In this document: positions 1-7,118 of the stretch, one piece after another
Layout of the letters: every line of letters starts with the position of its first letter
Position numbering within the stretch: position 1 is the stretch's first letter
DNA from: Bacillota bacterium
GTDB lineage: Bacteria > Bacillota > UBA994
Reading direction: 5' to 3'
Assembly (NCBI GenBank): GCA_018725535.1
Contig: QLUS01000055.1
Location: 1 to 10,469 of the forward strand
Length of the DNA stretch: 10,469 nt
The notes under the pieces: generated by a model
Told to the model about the DNA's origin: nothing
Databases searched by the model: none
The model's input: only the letters and a program-made list of their open reading frames with translations
Made by a program: the position numbers and the translations under genes

Positions 1-500
1 CATGGCCCCATAATGACCGAGATTTGCGGGATTACGCCTGAGGCGAGTGTATTGCGATAGAAAATATTGCCGTAGCCATTAAGCGCGTCTACGCCTTCTT
101 GGATACGCGCGCCGCCGGAGTCGTTGATGCAGATCATCGGGGCACCGTTGCGTACGGCGAGATCCATCACCTTGCATATTTTCGCCGCATGCGCCTCGCC
201 TAATGATCCACCGAGCACCGTAAAGTCCTGCGAGGCCACGTATACTAGCCTACCGTCAATTGTGCCGTAGCCCGTGACCACGCCTTCGCCCGGCGCGTCT
301 GTATCGGCCATGCCGAGGTCATGGCAGCGGTGCTTGACAAAGACATCCGTCTCTATAAAGCTCTCGGGGTCTAGCAGGTAGTTAATCCGCTCGCGCGCGG
401 TGAGTTTGCCCTGTGCCTTGTGCTTCTGGATGCGCTTTTCACCGCCGCCAAGCGCTAGGGCACTGCGCTTCTGCTCGAGTTCCCGAATCTTCTCCCACAT
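1..500 (-). CDS. mmdA: Methylmalonyl-CoA decarboxylase alpha / propionyl-CoA carboxylase carboxyltransferase subunit (3' end cut by window)
   Basis: This is the N-terminal 166 codons of a biotin-dependent carboxyltransferase of the acyl-CoA carboxylase beta family. Such subunits move a carboxyl group between methylmalonyl-CoA/propionyl-CoA and biotin on a carrier protein. The start is ATG at 500 (MWEKIRELEQ), ten bases after AGGAGG and 18 bases after the epimerase stop. Family landmarks are visible: the KLTARERINYLLD segment, a VVTGYGTIDGR strand, the SQDFTVLGGSLGEAHAAKI stretch, NDSGGARIQEGVDAL (the acyl-CoA/oxyanion region), and ASGVIPQISVIMGP at the window edge. No frameshift is seen. Its place after mutase, MeaB and epimerase genes makes (S)-methylmalonyl-CoA/propionyl-CoA the likely substrate pair. 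Sequence alone does not separate a sodium-pumping decarboxylase (MmdA) from a carboxylase (PccB). The genes downstream, outside the window, would decide. Confidence 0.9.
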   Translation of the reverse strand, partial: MWEKIRELEQKRSALALGGGEKRIQKHKAQGKLTARERINYLLDPESFIETDVFVKHRCHDLGMADTDAPGEGVVTGYGTIDGRLVYVASQDFTVLGGSLGEAHAAKICKVMDLAVRNGAPMICINDSGGARIQEGVDALNGYGNIFYRNTLASGVIPQISVIMGP

Positions 501-518
501 ATGGTCTTAGCCTCCTCG

Positions 519-923
519 CTATTCGCTCTTTTCGCAGAGCTCGATGAGCACGCCGTGGCTTTCCTTGGGATGGACAAAGGCGATTTTTGCGCCATGCGCC
601 CCGATGCGCGGCTTCTCATCGATTAGCCGTACACCTTTGGCCTTTAGGGATGCTAGGGCCTCCTCGATGTTTGTCACCCGAATAGCTACGTGATGCATGC
701 CTTCGCCCTTTTGCTCTAAGAACTTAGCGACCGGACTGTCAGGCGCAGTTGGTTCAAGTAGCTCAATTGTGGTTTCCCCGACTGGCAGAAACGCCACCCT
801 CACCTTTTGCTCGGGGACGATCTCTTCTCCCTCGCAAGGCAGCATCAGTTTCTCCATGTAAAATGCGCGCACGGCGTCTAGATTCTTTACCGCTACCCCC
901 AAATGATCAATCTTCTCTAACAT
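519..923 (-). CDS. mce: Methylmalonyl-CoA epimerase
   Basis: This 134-residue cytosolic protein of the vicinal-oxygen-chelate (glyoxalase I) fold interconverts (R)- and (S)-methylmalonyl-CoA, linking the mutase to the decarboxylase/carboxylase. Two VOC repeats are visible, at about 3-58 and 75-132. Aligned by eye to the Propionibacterium shermanii enzyme, the metal ligands would be His7 (in IDHLGVAV), Glu54 (in TTIELLEP, where that enzyme has Gln), His77 or His78 (in GMHHVAI), and Glu128 (in VLIELCE). The PKESHGVLIEL end is typical of the family and the length is normal. The ATG at 923 follows a GGGGGG-containing ribosome binding site. It overlaps the end of meaB by 17 bases, which suggests translational coupling. 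The next gene starts 18 bases downstream. A generic VOC lyase is unlikely given the motifs and neighbours. Confidence 0.95.
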   Translation of the reverse strand: MLEKIDHLGVAVKNLDAVRAFYMEKLMLPCEGEEIVPEQKVRVAFLPVGETTIELLEPTAPDSPVAKFLEQKGEGMHHVAIRVTNIEEALASLKAKGVRLIDEKPRIGAHGAKIAFVHPKESHGVLIELCEKSE

Positions 924-1869
924 TACTCGTCACCCCCCTCTTTTGGAATTTCTCGGCAAGCCTTCTGCCACAAGTGTAAATGTCTATGCGGCCGCTATCT
1001 ATGTCAGCCCAGTGGCCTGTCAACTGCTCTTCCACCCATTCTGCAAGGCGAACCGACACAATGCTGGCGGCATATGCATGGAGCGCTTTGCGCAGTCGCC
1101 TGTCCCGCCGCTTGGCGAGTTCGCCGTCTGCCAGCATCGTCTGGTAATGGGCGTCCAAGGAACTCACCACAGCCGCAATTCCTACTCCGGTAGTGGCAAT
1201 GGTCGCTAGAACCGGCACGGCCTTCGGTCCAAGCTTAAGGGCCTCCTCTAGCTGCCGGGCTGTGCGCTCCGCGCCCTCGCGGTCAGCTTTGTTGACGACA
1301 AACACATCGGCAATCTCAATGATGCCCGCCTTCATGGCCTGCACATCGTCACCGAGCCCCGGTACGGTTACCACTACCACCGAGTCGACGGTCTCTACGA
1401 CATCAGTCTCTGCCTGACCTGTTCCCACGGTCTCAAGGATGATTGCGTCAAAGCCGAAGTTCTCCAAGAGCTGCACTATGGGGGGTACGGCGCGGGACAG
1501 CCCACCTAGGCTGCCGCGTGATCCCAGACTGCGGATGTACAGCCCGCTGCGCCCCGCAATCGCATGCATGCGAATCCGGTCGCCAAGTATGGCCCCGCCA
1601 GTAAAGGGGCTAGAAGGGTCGGTCAAGAGCAGCGCGACACGCTCCCCGCGGTCAAGTAAGGACTCGGCCAATTTGGCCGTGAGCGTGCTCTTACCTGCCC
1701 CAGGCGGCCCGGTGATTCCTATCAGGCGCGCTCGCTTACCCTCGCGCGCAACCGCTGCCAAAAACTGCTCAGCCTGTATATCTCCTGCCTCAACCATGGA
1801 AACTGCGCGGGCAAGGGCACGCATATCCCCGCGCAGAAAACTTTGTACTAGATCATCTTTGTATAGCAT
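907..1869 (-). CDS. meaB: MeaB/ArgK-type GTPase, chaperone of methylmalonyl-CoA mutase
   Basis: This is a G3E-family P-loop GTPase of 320 residues. Known MeaB proteins gate loading of adenosylcobalamin into methylmalonyl-CoA mutase and protect or restore the mutase during turnover. Visible motifs are Walker A GPPGAGKST (residues 54-62), the family signature DPSSPFTGGAILGDRIRM (84-101), ETVGTGQAE (146-154), and the guanine-specificity motif NKAD (193-196). The C-terminal part (about 260-310) is helical, as in the MeaB dimerisation arm. I chose ATG at 1869, the usual N-terminus for the family. A TTG at 1890 would add seven residues, and neither start has an ideal ribosome binding site. The gene overlaps the mutase small subunit by 17 bases and the epimerase by 17 bases, so expression is probably coupled. 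Its position between mutase and epimerase supports the mutase-chaperone role over other G3E metallochaperones. Confidence 0.95.
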   Translation of the reverse strand: MLYKDDLVQSFLRGDMRALARAVSMVEAGDIQAEQFLAAVAREGKRARLIGITGPPGAGKSTLTAKLAESLLDRGERVALLLTDPSSPFTGGAILGDRIRMHAIAGRSGLYIRSLGSRGSLGGLSRAVPPIVQLLENFGFDAIILETVGTGQAETDVVETVDSVVVVTVPGLGDDVQAMKAGIIEIADVFVVNKADREGAERTARQLEEALKLGPKAVPVLATIATTGVGIAAVVSSLDAHYQTMLADGELAKRRDRRLRKALHAYAASIVSVRLAEWVEEQLTGHWADIDSGRIDIYTCGRRLAEKFQKRGVTSNVRED

Positions 1870-2257
1870 GGGCGCGGATAAACTCCACAATAGCTTGGAT
1901 AGTGGTTCCGGGAGTAAAGATTTCCTTTACCCCGCTCTGCTTCAGGGCAGGGATATCTTCCTCAGGAATTACGCCCCCGCCGAGCACTAGGATGTCAGCC
2001 CCGCCCTGCTGCCTTAACAGCTCCACAACCCTTGGGAACGAGTAATTGTGTGCGCCGGACAGGCAACTTAGCGCCACGACATCTACATCTTCCTGCAGGG
2101 CCGCTTCCACAATCTGCTCCGGTGTTTGCCTCAGCCCCGTGTAGATAACTTCCATGCCTGCGTCGCGCAGGGCACGGGCGACAATTTTTGCCCCTCTGTC
2201 ATGCCCGTCAAGCCCAGGTTTAGCAACAAGAACACGGATAAAGCTCCGTCCACTCAT
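1853..2257 (-). CDS. mcmA2: Methylmalonyl-CoA mutase small subunit (cobalamin-binding domain)
   Basis: This 134-residue B12-binding Rossmann-like protein supplies the adenosylcobalamin site of a mutase whose catalytic barrel is encoded by the preceding gene. The base-off/His-on motif DxHxxG is present as D17-G-H19-D-R-G22 (in KPGLDGHDRG), His19 being the lower axial cobalt ligand. The SxL motif (SCLSGAH) and the glycine-rich LVLGGGVIP turn that cradle the nucleotide tail follow in order. Length and layout match the free-standing small subunits of archaea and many Bacillota, unlike the fused Propionibacterium or human enzymes. I start at ATG 2257, eight bases after GGGGG. A GTG three codons upstream would sit on top of that site. 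It begins 12 bases after the large-subunit stop and overlaps meaB. The close linkage argues against other B12 proteins such as methyltransferase corrinoid proteins or glutamate mutase S. Confidence 0.95.
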   Translation of the reverse strand: MSGRSFIRVLVAKPGLDGHDRGAKIVARALRDAGMEVIYTGLRQTPEQIVEAALQEDVDVVALSCLSGAHNYSFPRVVELLRQQGGADILVLGGGVIPEEDIPALKQSGVKEIFTPGTTIQAIVEFIRAHAIQR

Positions 2258-2269
2258 CGTCGTCACCCC

Positions 2270-3877
2270 CTACGTTAGCGTCGCTTCGGGACGATACTCG
2301 CCAAAAACACGCCTTAAACAATCGCAAATCTCGCCTAATGTGGCATAGGTGCGCACCGCCTCAAGCACAGCAGGCATCAGATTGTCATTGGACGCAGCGG
2401 TCTGCGTCAGCGATGCGAGCGCTGCCTGCACTTTCGCATTGTCTCGCCGGGACTTCAAGGCCGCGAGCCGAGCCTTCTGTCTCTCCCCTACGCTTGCATC
2501 TATGCGTTCTAGCCCCCGCGGCGCACTCTCACGTATCTGAAATAGGTTAACACCAACCACGACGCGCTCCTTGCTCTCTACCTGCTGTTGCCACGCGTAT
2601 GCGCTGTCTTGGATATCGCGCTGCATAACGCCGCGTTCTATGGCCTTAACAGCTCCCCCGTGGGCGTCAATTCTGGCGATTTGCTCTGCTGCGGCCCTCT
2701 CAATGGAGCTTGTAAGGTTCTCGATATAATAGGAACCCCCAAGTGGGTCTACGACGTCCGCCACGCCGCTCTCAAAGGCAATTATCTGCTGGGTACGCAG
2801 CGCAATACGTACAGACTCCTCTGTAGGCAACGCTAAAGCCTCATCGCGCGAGTTGGTGTGCAGGCTCTGCGTGCCGCCAAGCACTGCGGCTAACGCTTGC
2901 AGAGTGATGCGGATAATGTTGTTGTCAGGCTGCTGTGCCGTCAGCGTTGACCCACCCGTTTGCGTATGGAAGCGCAGCATTTGCGAACGCGGGTTTTGTG
3001 CCCCGAAACGCTCGGTCATAATCTTGGCCCACAGTCGGCGCGCGGCTCGGAACTTGGCAATCTCCTCAAAGAAGTCAACATGTGAGTTAAAGAAGAAAGA
3101 GAGGCGCGGCGCAAATTCATCTACGCGTAGCCCCGCATCAAGCGCCGCTTGGACGTAAGCAATGCCGTTGCTAAGCGTAAATGCCACTTCTTGTACGGCA
3201 GAAGAACCAGCCTCGCGTATGTGGTAACCGCTGATACTGATAGTATTCCACTCCGGGACTTGCTCTGAACAAAAGGCAAATATGTCGGTGATTAAGCGCA
3301 TACTCTGCACCGGTGGAAAAATATATGTGCCGCGCGCCGCGTATTCCTTTAGGATATCGTTTTGAATGGTGCCATTCAGCTTGGCGAGCGGCACGCCCTG
3401 CTTCTCAGCTACGGCAATGTACATGGCTAGGAGCACCACAGCGGGGGCGTTAATGGTCATGGATGTGCTGACCTTGTCCAGCGGAATGCCGCCGAGGAGA
3501 ACTTCCATGTCCTCGAGCGAGTCGATGGCCACGCCAACTTTGCCGACTTCGCCTTGTGCTAGGGAATGGTCCGAATCGTAGCCGATTTGGGTAGGCAGAT
3601 CAAACGCGACGCTCAAGCCCGTCTGGCCCTGCTCTAGCAGGTAGCGGTAGCGCGCATTGGACTCCTCCGCCGAAGCCATCCCTGCGTACTGGCGCATAGT
3701 CCAAAAACGTCCGCGATACATCGTCGGTTGCACGCCACGCGTAAAAGGATACTCGCCTGGTAATCCCATCGCGCTGTCATCGCTTGTCACATCCCGCGCG
3801 GTGTACACACGTTTGATTTCGATGTTCGAAGTGTTCTTAAATGATCGCTTGCGTTCCGACGGTTTTTTCTCCTCCAT
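2270..3877 (-). CDS. mcmA1: Methylmalonyl-CoA mutase large (catalytic) subunit
   Basis: This 535-residue TIM-barrel subunit of an adenosylcobalamin-dependent acyl-CoA mutase interconverts succinyl-CoA and (R)-methylmalonyl-CoA. Visible family blocks include YPFTRGVQPTMYRGR (43-57), VAFDLPTQIGYDSD (90-103), TMTINAPA (139-146), GTIQNDILKEY (169-179), SISGYHIREAG (214-224), and the FHTQTGGSTL and SLHTNSRDEA blocks. Tyr64 (in RQYAG), Arg182 and His219 all align at a constant offset of 25 with P. shermanii Tyr89, Arg207 and His244. That is the methylmalonyl-CoA specificity set; isobutyryl-CoA mutases carry Phe and Gln at the first two. The B12 domain is absent here and encoded separately just downstream. 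ATG 3877 follows AGGGAGG at a good distance. It is the first gene of its unit, 131 bases after the glutamate dehydrogenase stop, with a candidate promoter between them. Confidence 0.96.
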   Translation of the reverse strand: MEEKKPSERKRSFKNTSNIEIKRVYTARDVTSDDSAMGLPGEYPFTRGVQPTMYRGRFWTMRQYAGMASAEESNARYRYLLEQGQTGLSVAFDLPTQIGYDSDHSLAQGEVGKVGVAIDSLEDMEVLLGGIPLDKVSTSMTINAPAVVLLAMYIAVAEKQGVPLAKLNGTIQNDILKEYAARGTYIFPPVQSMRLITDIFAFCSEQVPEWNTISISGYHIREAGSSAVQEVAFTLSNGIAYVQAALDAGLRVDEFAPRLSFFFNSHVDFFEEIAKFRAARRLWAKIMTERFGAQNPRSQMLRFHTQTGGSTLTAQQPDNNIIRITLQALAAVLGGTQSLHTNSRDEALALPTEESVRIALRTQQIIAFESGVADVVDPLGGSYYIENLTSSIERAAAEQIARIDAHGGAVKAIERGVMQRDIQDSAYAWQQQVESKERVVVGVNLFQIRESAPRGLERIDASVGERQKARLAALKSRRDNAKVQAALASLTQTAASNDNLMPAVLEAVRTYATLGEICDCLRRVFGEYRPEATLT

Positions 3878-3919
3878 GGTTGACCTCCCTGTCCAAGGCT
3901 TGCCGAGGATACTGTATAC

Positions 3920-3928
3920 ATTGTACCA
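3920..3928 (-). promoter_or_regulatory. Candidate extended -10 promoter of the methylmalonyl-CoA mutase unit
   Basis: On the minus strand the sequence reads TGGTACAAT, matching the extended -10 consensus TGnTATAAT at all but one specified position. Initiation would fall near 3913, giving a leader of about 36 bases before the mutase ATG. No convincing -35 hexamer is seen at 16-18 bases; an extended -10 can make one dispensable. This is pattern recognition only, with no experimental support. Confidence 0.4.
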
Positions 3929-3941
3929 CGCAATTCTGCGT
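3928..3941. promoter_or_regulatory. Small inverted repeat abutting the candidate mutase promoter
   Basis: ACGCA and TGCGT arms flank four bases (minus strand ACGCAGAATTGCGT). The element touches the extended -10 element on its upstream side. It could be an operator for an unidentified regulator, but five-base arms can arise by chance. Confidence 0.25.
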
Positions 3942-3966
3942 CACTGTTGTCCACAAAACATTATAT

Positions 3967-3994
3967 GACCCTCCCGATGTACATCAAGAGGGCC
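3967..3994 (-). terminator. Hairpin after glutamate dehydrogenase, probable terminator
   Basis: On the minus strand, arms GGCCCTCTTGAT and ATCGGGAGGGTC pair over 12 positions, three of them G-T wobbles, around a GTAC loop. It begins 14 bases after the glutamate dehydrogenase stop. The following bases (ATATAATGTTTTG) are only moderately T-rich, so termination may be partial. It separates the oxidoreductase/glutamate dehydrogenase unit from the mutase unit. Confidence 0.6.
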
Positions 3995-4008
3995 ATAACA
4001 GGCTTAGA

Positions 4009-5259
4009 CTACACCCAACCGTAGAGCTTCATGGCGTCAGCTACACGGCGAATAGCGACTAAGTACGCTGCGGTGCGCATATCAACCTTTTTGTCAGCCG
4101 CCATTTTCCAGAGGTTGTTAAAGGCATTGACCATATTGCGCTCGAGTTTCTCGTTTACTTCCTGCTCAGGCCAGTAGTAATTCATCAGGTTTTGCACCCA
4201 CTCGAAATACGACACGGTGACGCCGCCAGCACTACAAAGAATGTCCGGCAGAATCACGATACCACGCTCGAAGAGCTTCTTGCCTGCCTCGGTGGTTACG
4301 GGACCGTTGGCACCTTCAGCCACAAGCCTGGCCTTCACTAGATGTTGGTTCTCCATGGTAATGGTATTCTCCAGTGCGGCCAACACTAACACGTCTACAT
4401 CGAGGGCAAAGAGCTCGTCAGCTGTGATGCTCTGACTGCCTGGGAAACCGTACACAGTGCGCGTAGGCTTAGAGTCTTCCATTAGTTCTACTGCATCAAG
4501 TCCTGCCGGGTTGTATGCGCCGCCGCCTAAATCAAGCGCGGCTACAACCTTAGCGCCAAGGTTATGCAGGTACAGACCCGCAAAGCTCCCCACATTGCCG
4601 TAGCCGTGTACAGCGACCTTGGCCCCCTTAAGGTCAATGTTCATGGCGCGACAAGCTTCGCGCACCGTAAGAGCAACGCCGCGCCCCGTTGCTTCCGTAC
4701 GGCCAAGGGATCCGCCGATAAGTACGGGCTTACCAGTGATCACTCCCGGATTGTTGAACCCTTTCATGGTGTTGTACTCGTCAACCATCCAAGCCATGAT
4801 TTGGGGATTAGTGTTGATGTCTGGCGCAGGGATGTCGACTGCAGGGCCAATAAAGTCGCCGAGCTTACGTACAAAGCCACGTGCTAGGCGCTCGATCTCG
4901 CCTTTGGAAAGCTTAGTTGGGTCGACCGTAATGCCGCCCTTGCCCCCACCGTAGGGAAGGCCAATTACGGCACACTTAAAGGTCATCCACATCGAGAGCG
5001 TCTTGACCTCGTCGAAGGTTACATCAGGGTGAAAACGAATGCCGCCCTTGGCGGGCCCATTGGCAGTGTTGTGCTGCGAACGGTAACCGATAAATGTCTT
5101 GACGGTTCCGTCGTCCATACGTACGGGTACTCCTACCTCCATAGCGCGTTCGGGGGTCTTCAGGATTTCGTAGTAGCTGTTGTCGAGCCCTAAGATGTCG
5201 CAGGCTTCCTTAATCTGCGCCTGCACCTGCTCAAAGACATTGAGATTTTCCTTAGACAC
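4009..5259 (-). CDS. gdhA: Glutamate dehydrogenase (Glu/Leu/Phe/Val dehydrogenase family)
   Basis: This 416-residue cytosolic enzyme would catalyse NAD(P)-dependent oxidative deamination of glutamate to 2-oxoglutarate and ammonium, or the reverse. The N-terminal substrate domain shows GPAKGGIRFHP with Lys71, then Lys95, then GGGKGG with catalytic Lys107, and PAPDI with catalytic Asp147. These four align at a constant offset of 18 with Clostridium symbiosum Lys89, Lys113, Lys125 and Asp165. A Rossmann nucleotide fold follows (VAVHGYGNVGSFAG). Length is normal for the short hexameric class. Two GTG codons are possible. I chose 5259 because AGGAG lies nine bases before it but only three before the GTG at 5265. 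The gene begins 21 bases after the ferredoxin subunit stop, so it is probably cotranscribed with the oxidoreductase. A leucine or valine dehydrogenase is less likely on length and motifs. Cofactor preference cannot be read here. Confidence 0.94.
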   Translation of the reverse strand: MSKENLNVFEQVQAQIKEACDILGLDNSYYEILKTPERAMEVGVPVRMDDGTVKTFIGYRSQHNTANGPAKGGIRFHPDVTFDEVKTLSMWMTFKCAVIGLPYGGGKGGITVDPTKLSKGEIERLARGFVRKLGDFIGPAVDIPAPDINTNPQIMAWMVDEYNTMKGFNNPGVITGKPVLIGGSLGRTEATGRGVALTVREACRAMNIDLKGAKVAVHGYGNVGSFAGLYLHNLGAKVVAALDLGGGAYNPAGLDAVELMEDSKPTRTVYGFPGSQSITADELFALDVDVLVLAALENTITMENQHLVKARLVAEGANGPVTTEAGKKLFERGIVILPDILCSAGGVTVSYFEWVQNLMNYYWPEQEVNEKLERNMVNAFNNLWKMAADKKVDMRTAAYLVAIRRVADAMKLYGWV

Positions 5260-5280
5260 GTACACCTTCTCCTTTATTGC

Positions 5281-5559
5281 TTATTTCTCTTGCTTAGACA
5301 CATCAGGCATGCCGTAACGCGACATCTCGAATTCGCCTTGCGCGCTGCCCACCGCAACCATGGTAATGCAATTGCGTTTGCTTATATCCGTACAAATGCG
5401 CAGACAAGCACCGCATCCCTTGCATCTGTCGACAGCGACAAACGCTGTGTTGCGCTTTTCGTCATAGAGCAACGTGTTCGGTTCAGGGCAGTACAACACA
5501 CACAATCTGCAGTTTGAAGCGCTGCACTTGCTTGCATCTACATGCGCTACTTTGTACAC
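5281..5559 (-). CDS. porD: 2-oxoacid:ferredoxin oxidoreductase delta subunit, two-cluster ferredoxin
   Basis: This 92-residue iron-sulfur subunit should relay electrons from the catalytic beta subunit to soluble ferredoxin. It has two four-cysteine sets for [4Fe-4S] clusters. The first is C12-x4-C17-x2-C20-x3-C24-Pro and the second is C46-x2-C49-x2-C52-x3-C56, with an extra Cys64. The first set has four rather than two residues between its first cysteines, and the second lacks the usual proline after its last cysteine. I start at GTG 5559 because AAGGAGG stands directly upstream at ideal distance. An upstream ATG at 5595 would add 12 residues lying inside the gamma gene. With the GTG start the gene overlaps gamma by 13 bases. 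A free-standing ferredoxin is conceivable, but the position within the subunit cluster favours a dedicated subunit. Confidence 0.88.
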   Translation of the reverse strand: MYKVAHVDASKCSASNCRLCVLYCPEPNTLLYDEKRNTAFVAVDRCKGCGACLRICTDISKRNCITMVAVGSAQGEFEMSRYGMPDVSKQEK

Positions 5560-6251
5560 TGTTTGCTCCCTCCTTCCGTCGTTACTTGCACCCATCCTTG
5601 TTCGGCAGCATACTTAACAGCAGCTCTTATCGCCGCCATGTTCTTGTTAACGAGGTCTAGTTTAGGGCCGAAGTTCTTTTCCATAGCTTTGTCTAACGAG
5701 GCAGTGCCGCCCGACGCCACCAACCCTTTGCCGAGGAAACGTTCTATTAACGCTTTCTCCAGTGACTCTAGGTCCGGTAGGCCTAGCACCGCACTGACGG
5801 CACCGATCATGACCATGTTGGTGGCAACTTCCGTACCAGCCGCTTGCAAAGCAATCTCTGTAGCAGGCAAATAGAAAACTTTCGCCCGTTTTTGCTCAAG
5901 CTCACGTTCCTCGTCTTGGCTTAACTCAACTTTTCTAGGCATATTAACCAGGATAAACGAATTGTCTTTTATGCCTGAATAAAAGGGCATTGTGTATGAC
6001 TTGCCATGGGTAATTACTTGGCTGTGGAAGATCACGATGACGTTAGGGTAGAGGATTTCCCCTATCTCATATAGCTTGCCATCTGCGATGCGCACATAGC
6101 TCTCTACAGGCGCCATCCGCTTTTCGGAACCAAAGAAAGGGACAACCGTGCTTTCCCCGCCGCTTTGAATGACGCCGTTACTGAGTACATGCGATGCGGT
6201 AACGACGCCCTGGCCTCCAACCCCGGCCATGCGAACATTGTACCTCCTCAT
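5547..6251 (-). CDS. porG: 2-oxoacid:ferredoxin oxidoreductase gamma subunit
   Basis: This 234-residue subunit matches the catalytic-domain gamma family of pyruvate/2-ketoisovalerate ferredoxin oxidoreductases, which helps build the CoA-binding and inter-subunit surface. The diagnostic N-terminal AGVGGQGVVTASHVL (residues 9-23) is present. A strand-rich segment with PFFGSEKRMAPVESYVRI (about 39-56) resembles the usual 'YGPEVRGG..A.V' block but is divergent. The C-terminal portion (about 125-215) holds the GAVSAVLGLPDLESLEKAL helix region common to the family. Its ATG overlaps the beta stop as ATGA, a classic coupling arrangement, with GGAGGGGG upstream. Length is a little over the usual 180-200 residues. 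Its exact substrate class cannot be read from this subunit. Confidence 0.92.
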   Translation of the reverse strand: MRRYNVRMAGVGGQGVVTASHVLSNGVIQSGGESTVVPFFGSEKRMAPVESYVRIADGKLYEIGEILYPNVIVIFHSQVITHGKSYTMPFYSGIKDNSFILVNMPRKVELSQDEERELEQKRAKVFYLPATEIALQAAGTEVATNMVMIGAVSAVLGLPDLESLEKALIERFLGKGLVASGGTASLDKAMEKNFGPKLDLVNKNMAAIRAAVKYAAEQGWVQVTTEGGSKQCTK

Positions 6252-7093
6252 ACTTCTCCCCCTCCAAGAAACGCTTTTGCTTCTTCACTCATCACTTCGA
6301 GGAAGCCGTAGCGTTCTTTCTCAACCCGTCGCGCATCCTCCATCACCTGTTGCGGCGGTATGGCGTATTCAATGTTGCAGGAGGTATAGGCTTGGACGTA
6401 AGTAGGGCCAACTTCGCGCGCAATCAAGACCGCCTTGCGAATGGTCGAGACTATGCGGCTCGGGTTAGTTGGTGTCAGGCGAGCAATATAGGCGACGCCA
6501 GCCGTCTTGGCCAGTCCGATCATATCAATTTTATCGAACTTTTTGCCGACGGGAGCCATCTTCACTACTTCCCCGCGCTTAGTCATGCCGCTCTCTTGGC
6601 CACCGGTGTTGCCATAAACTTCGTTATCCAGCATAACGGTCGTGAATTTCTCTTGGCGGAACCAGCCGTGCAAGACCTGTGAAAAGCCGATGTCAGCCAA
6701 GCCACCGTCGCCAGCCATCACCACTACGTCTTTGGGCTGGTCGGGGAAACGTAGGGCTAGCCCACGTTTTATACCTGTAGCCACACCGTTAGTGTCACAG
6801 TAGTTGCCGTACACAAAGGGAATGGCGGCCTGTGACAGCGAGAGGCGTCCGCACCCTGCGGTACCGAGAATCACGGTGTGTTCAGGTGCAGGCAAGGCAG
6901 TCAGCGCAAGCCGAATAAAGAAGGCCATAGCGCAACCTTCACACATGGGATGCTCTTCTAAAAGTTCCTTATATGTGCCTAAGTCAGAGAGTTTTAGCTT
7001 GCGACCAAAGGGCCCCTTTTCGACTAGGTCTTGGTATTCCTTGGGCATAAAGCGCATAAAACCGGGAGATACCTGTAGCGTTCGCAGTGCCAT
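6248..7093 (-). CDS. porB: 2-oxoacid:ferredoxin oxidoreductase beta subunit (thiamine diphosphate binding)
   Basis: This 281-residue subunit carries the thiamine diphosphate pyrophosphate site and the proximal [4Fe-4S] cluster of a CoA-dependent 2-oxoacid:ferredoxin oxidoreductase. The TPP motif starts at GDGG (128-131, MAGDGGLADIGF) and ends with the DNEVYGNTGGQ block (156-166), typical of the family. Cluster cysteines are Cys51 and Cys54 (CEGC), Cys81 (TAGCGR) and Cys239 (YTSCN), the expected four. The N-terminal 45 residues before CEGC are longer than in many beta subunits. ATG 7093 has GAGGG about nine bases upstream and follows the alpha stop by 25 bases. It overlaps gamma by four bases. 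The reaction is 2-oxoacid plus CoA to acyl-CoA, CO2 and reduced ferredoxin, reversible at low potential. Pyruvate is the default guess; 2-oxoglutarate and others remain possible. Confidence 0.94.
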   Translation of the reverse strand: MALRTLQVSPGFMRFMPKEYQDLVEKGPFGRKLKLSDLGTYKELLEEHPMCEGCAMAFFIRLALTALPAPEHTVILGTAGCGRLSLSQAAIPFVYGNYCDTNGVATGIKRGLALRFPDQPKDVVVMAGDGGLADIGFSQVLHGWFRQEKFTTVMLDNEVYGNTGGQESGMTKRGEVVKMAPVGKKFDKIDMIGLAKTAGVAYIARLTPTNPSRIVSTIRKAVLIAREVGPTYVQAYTSCNIEYAIPPQQVMEDARRVEKERYGFLEVMSEEAKAFLGGGEV

Positions 7094-7118
7094 ATGCTTA
7101 ATCCCTCACTTACTGAAC

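Noticed and set aside
1439..1990. Plus-strand open reading frame of 183 codons antisense to meaB and the mutase small subunit
   Set aside because: Composition is Arg/Ser/Pro-rich as expected for the complement of a GC-rich gene; no ribosome binding site or recognisable domain, and the opposite strand has firm motifs.
2270..3877. Isobutyryl-CoA or 2-hydroxyisobutyryl-CoA mutase identity for the mutase large subunit
   Set aside because: Tyr64 and Arg182 occupy the methylmalonyl-CoA specificity positions, and epimerase and carboxyltransferase genes are adjacent.
3913..3920. TGTATACA palindrome next to the mutase promoter as a regulator site
   Set aside because: Only eight bases and without extended symmetry; easily expected by chance.
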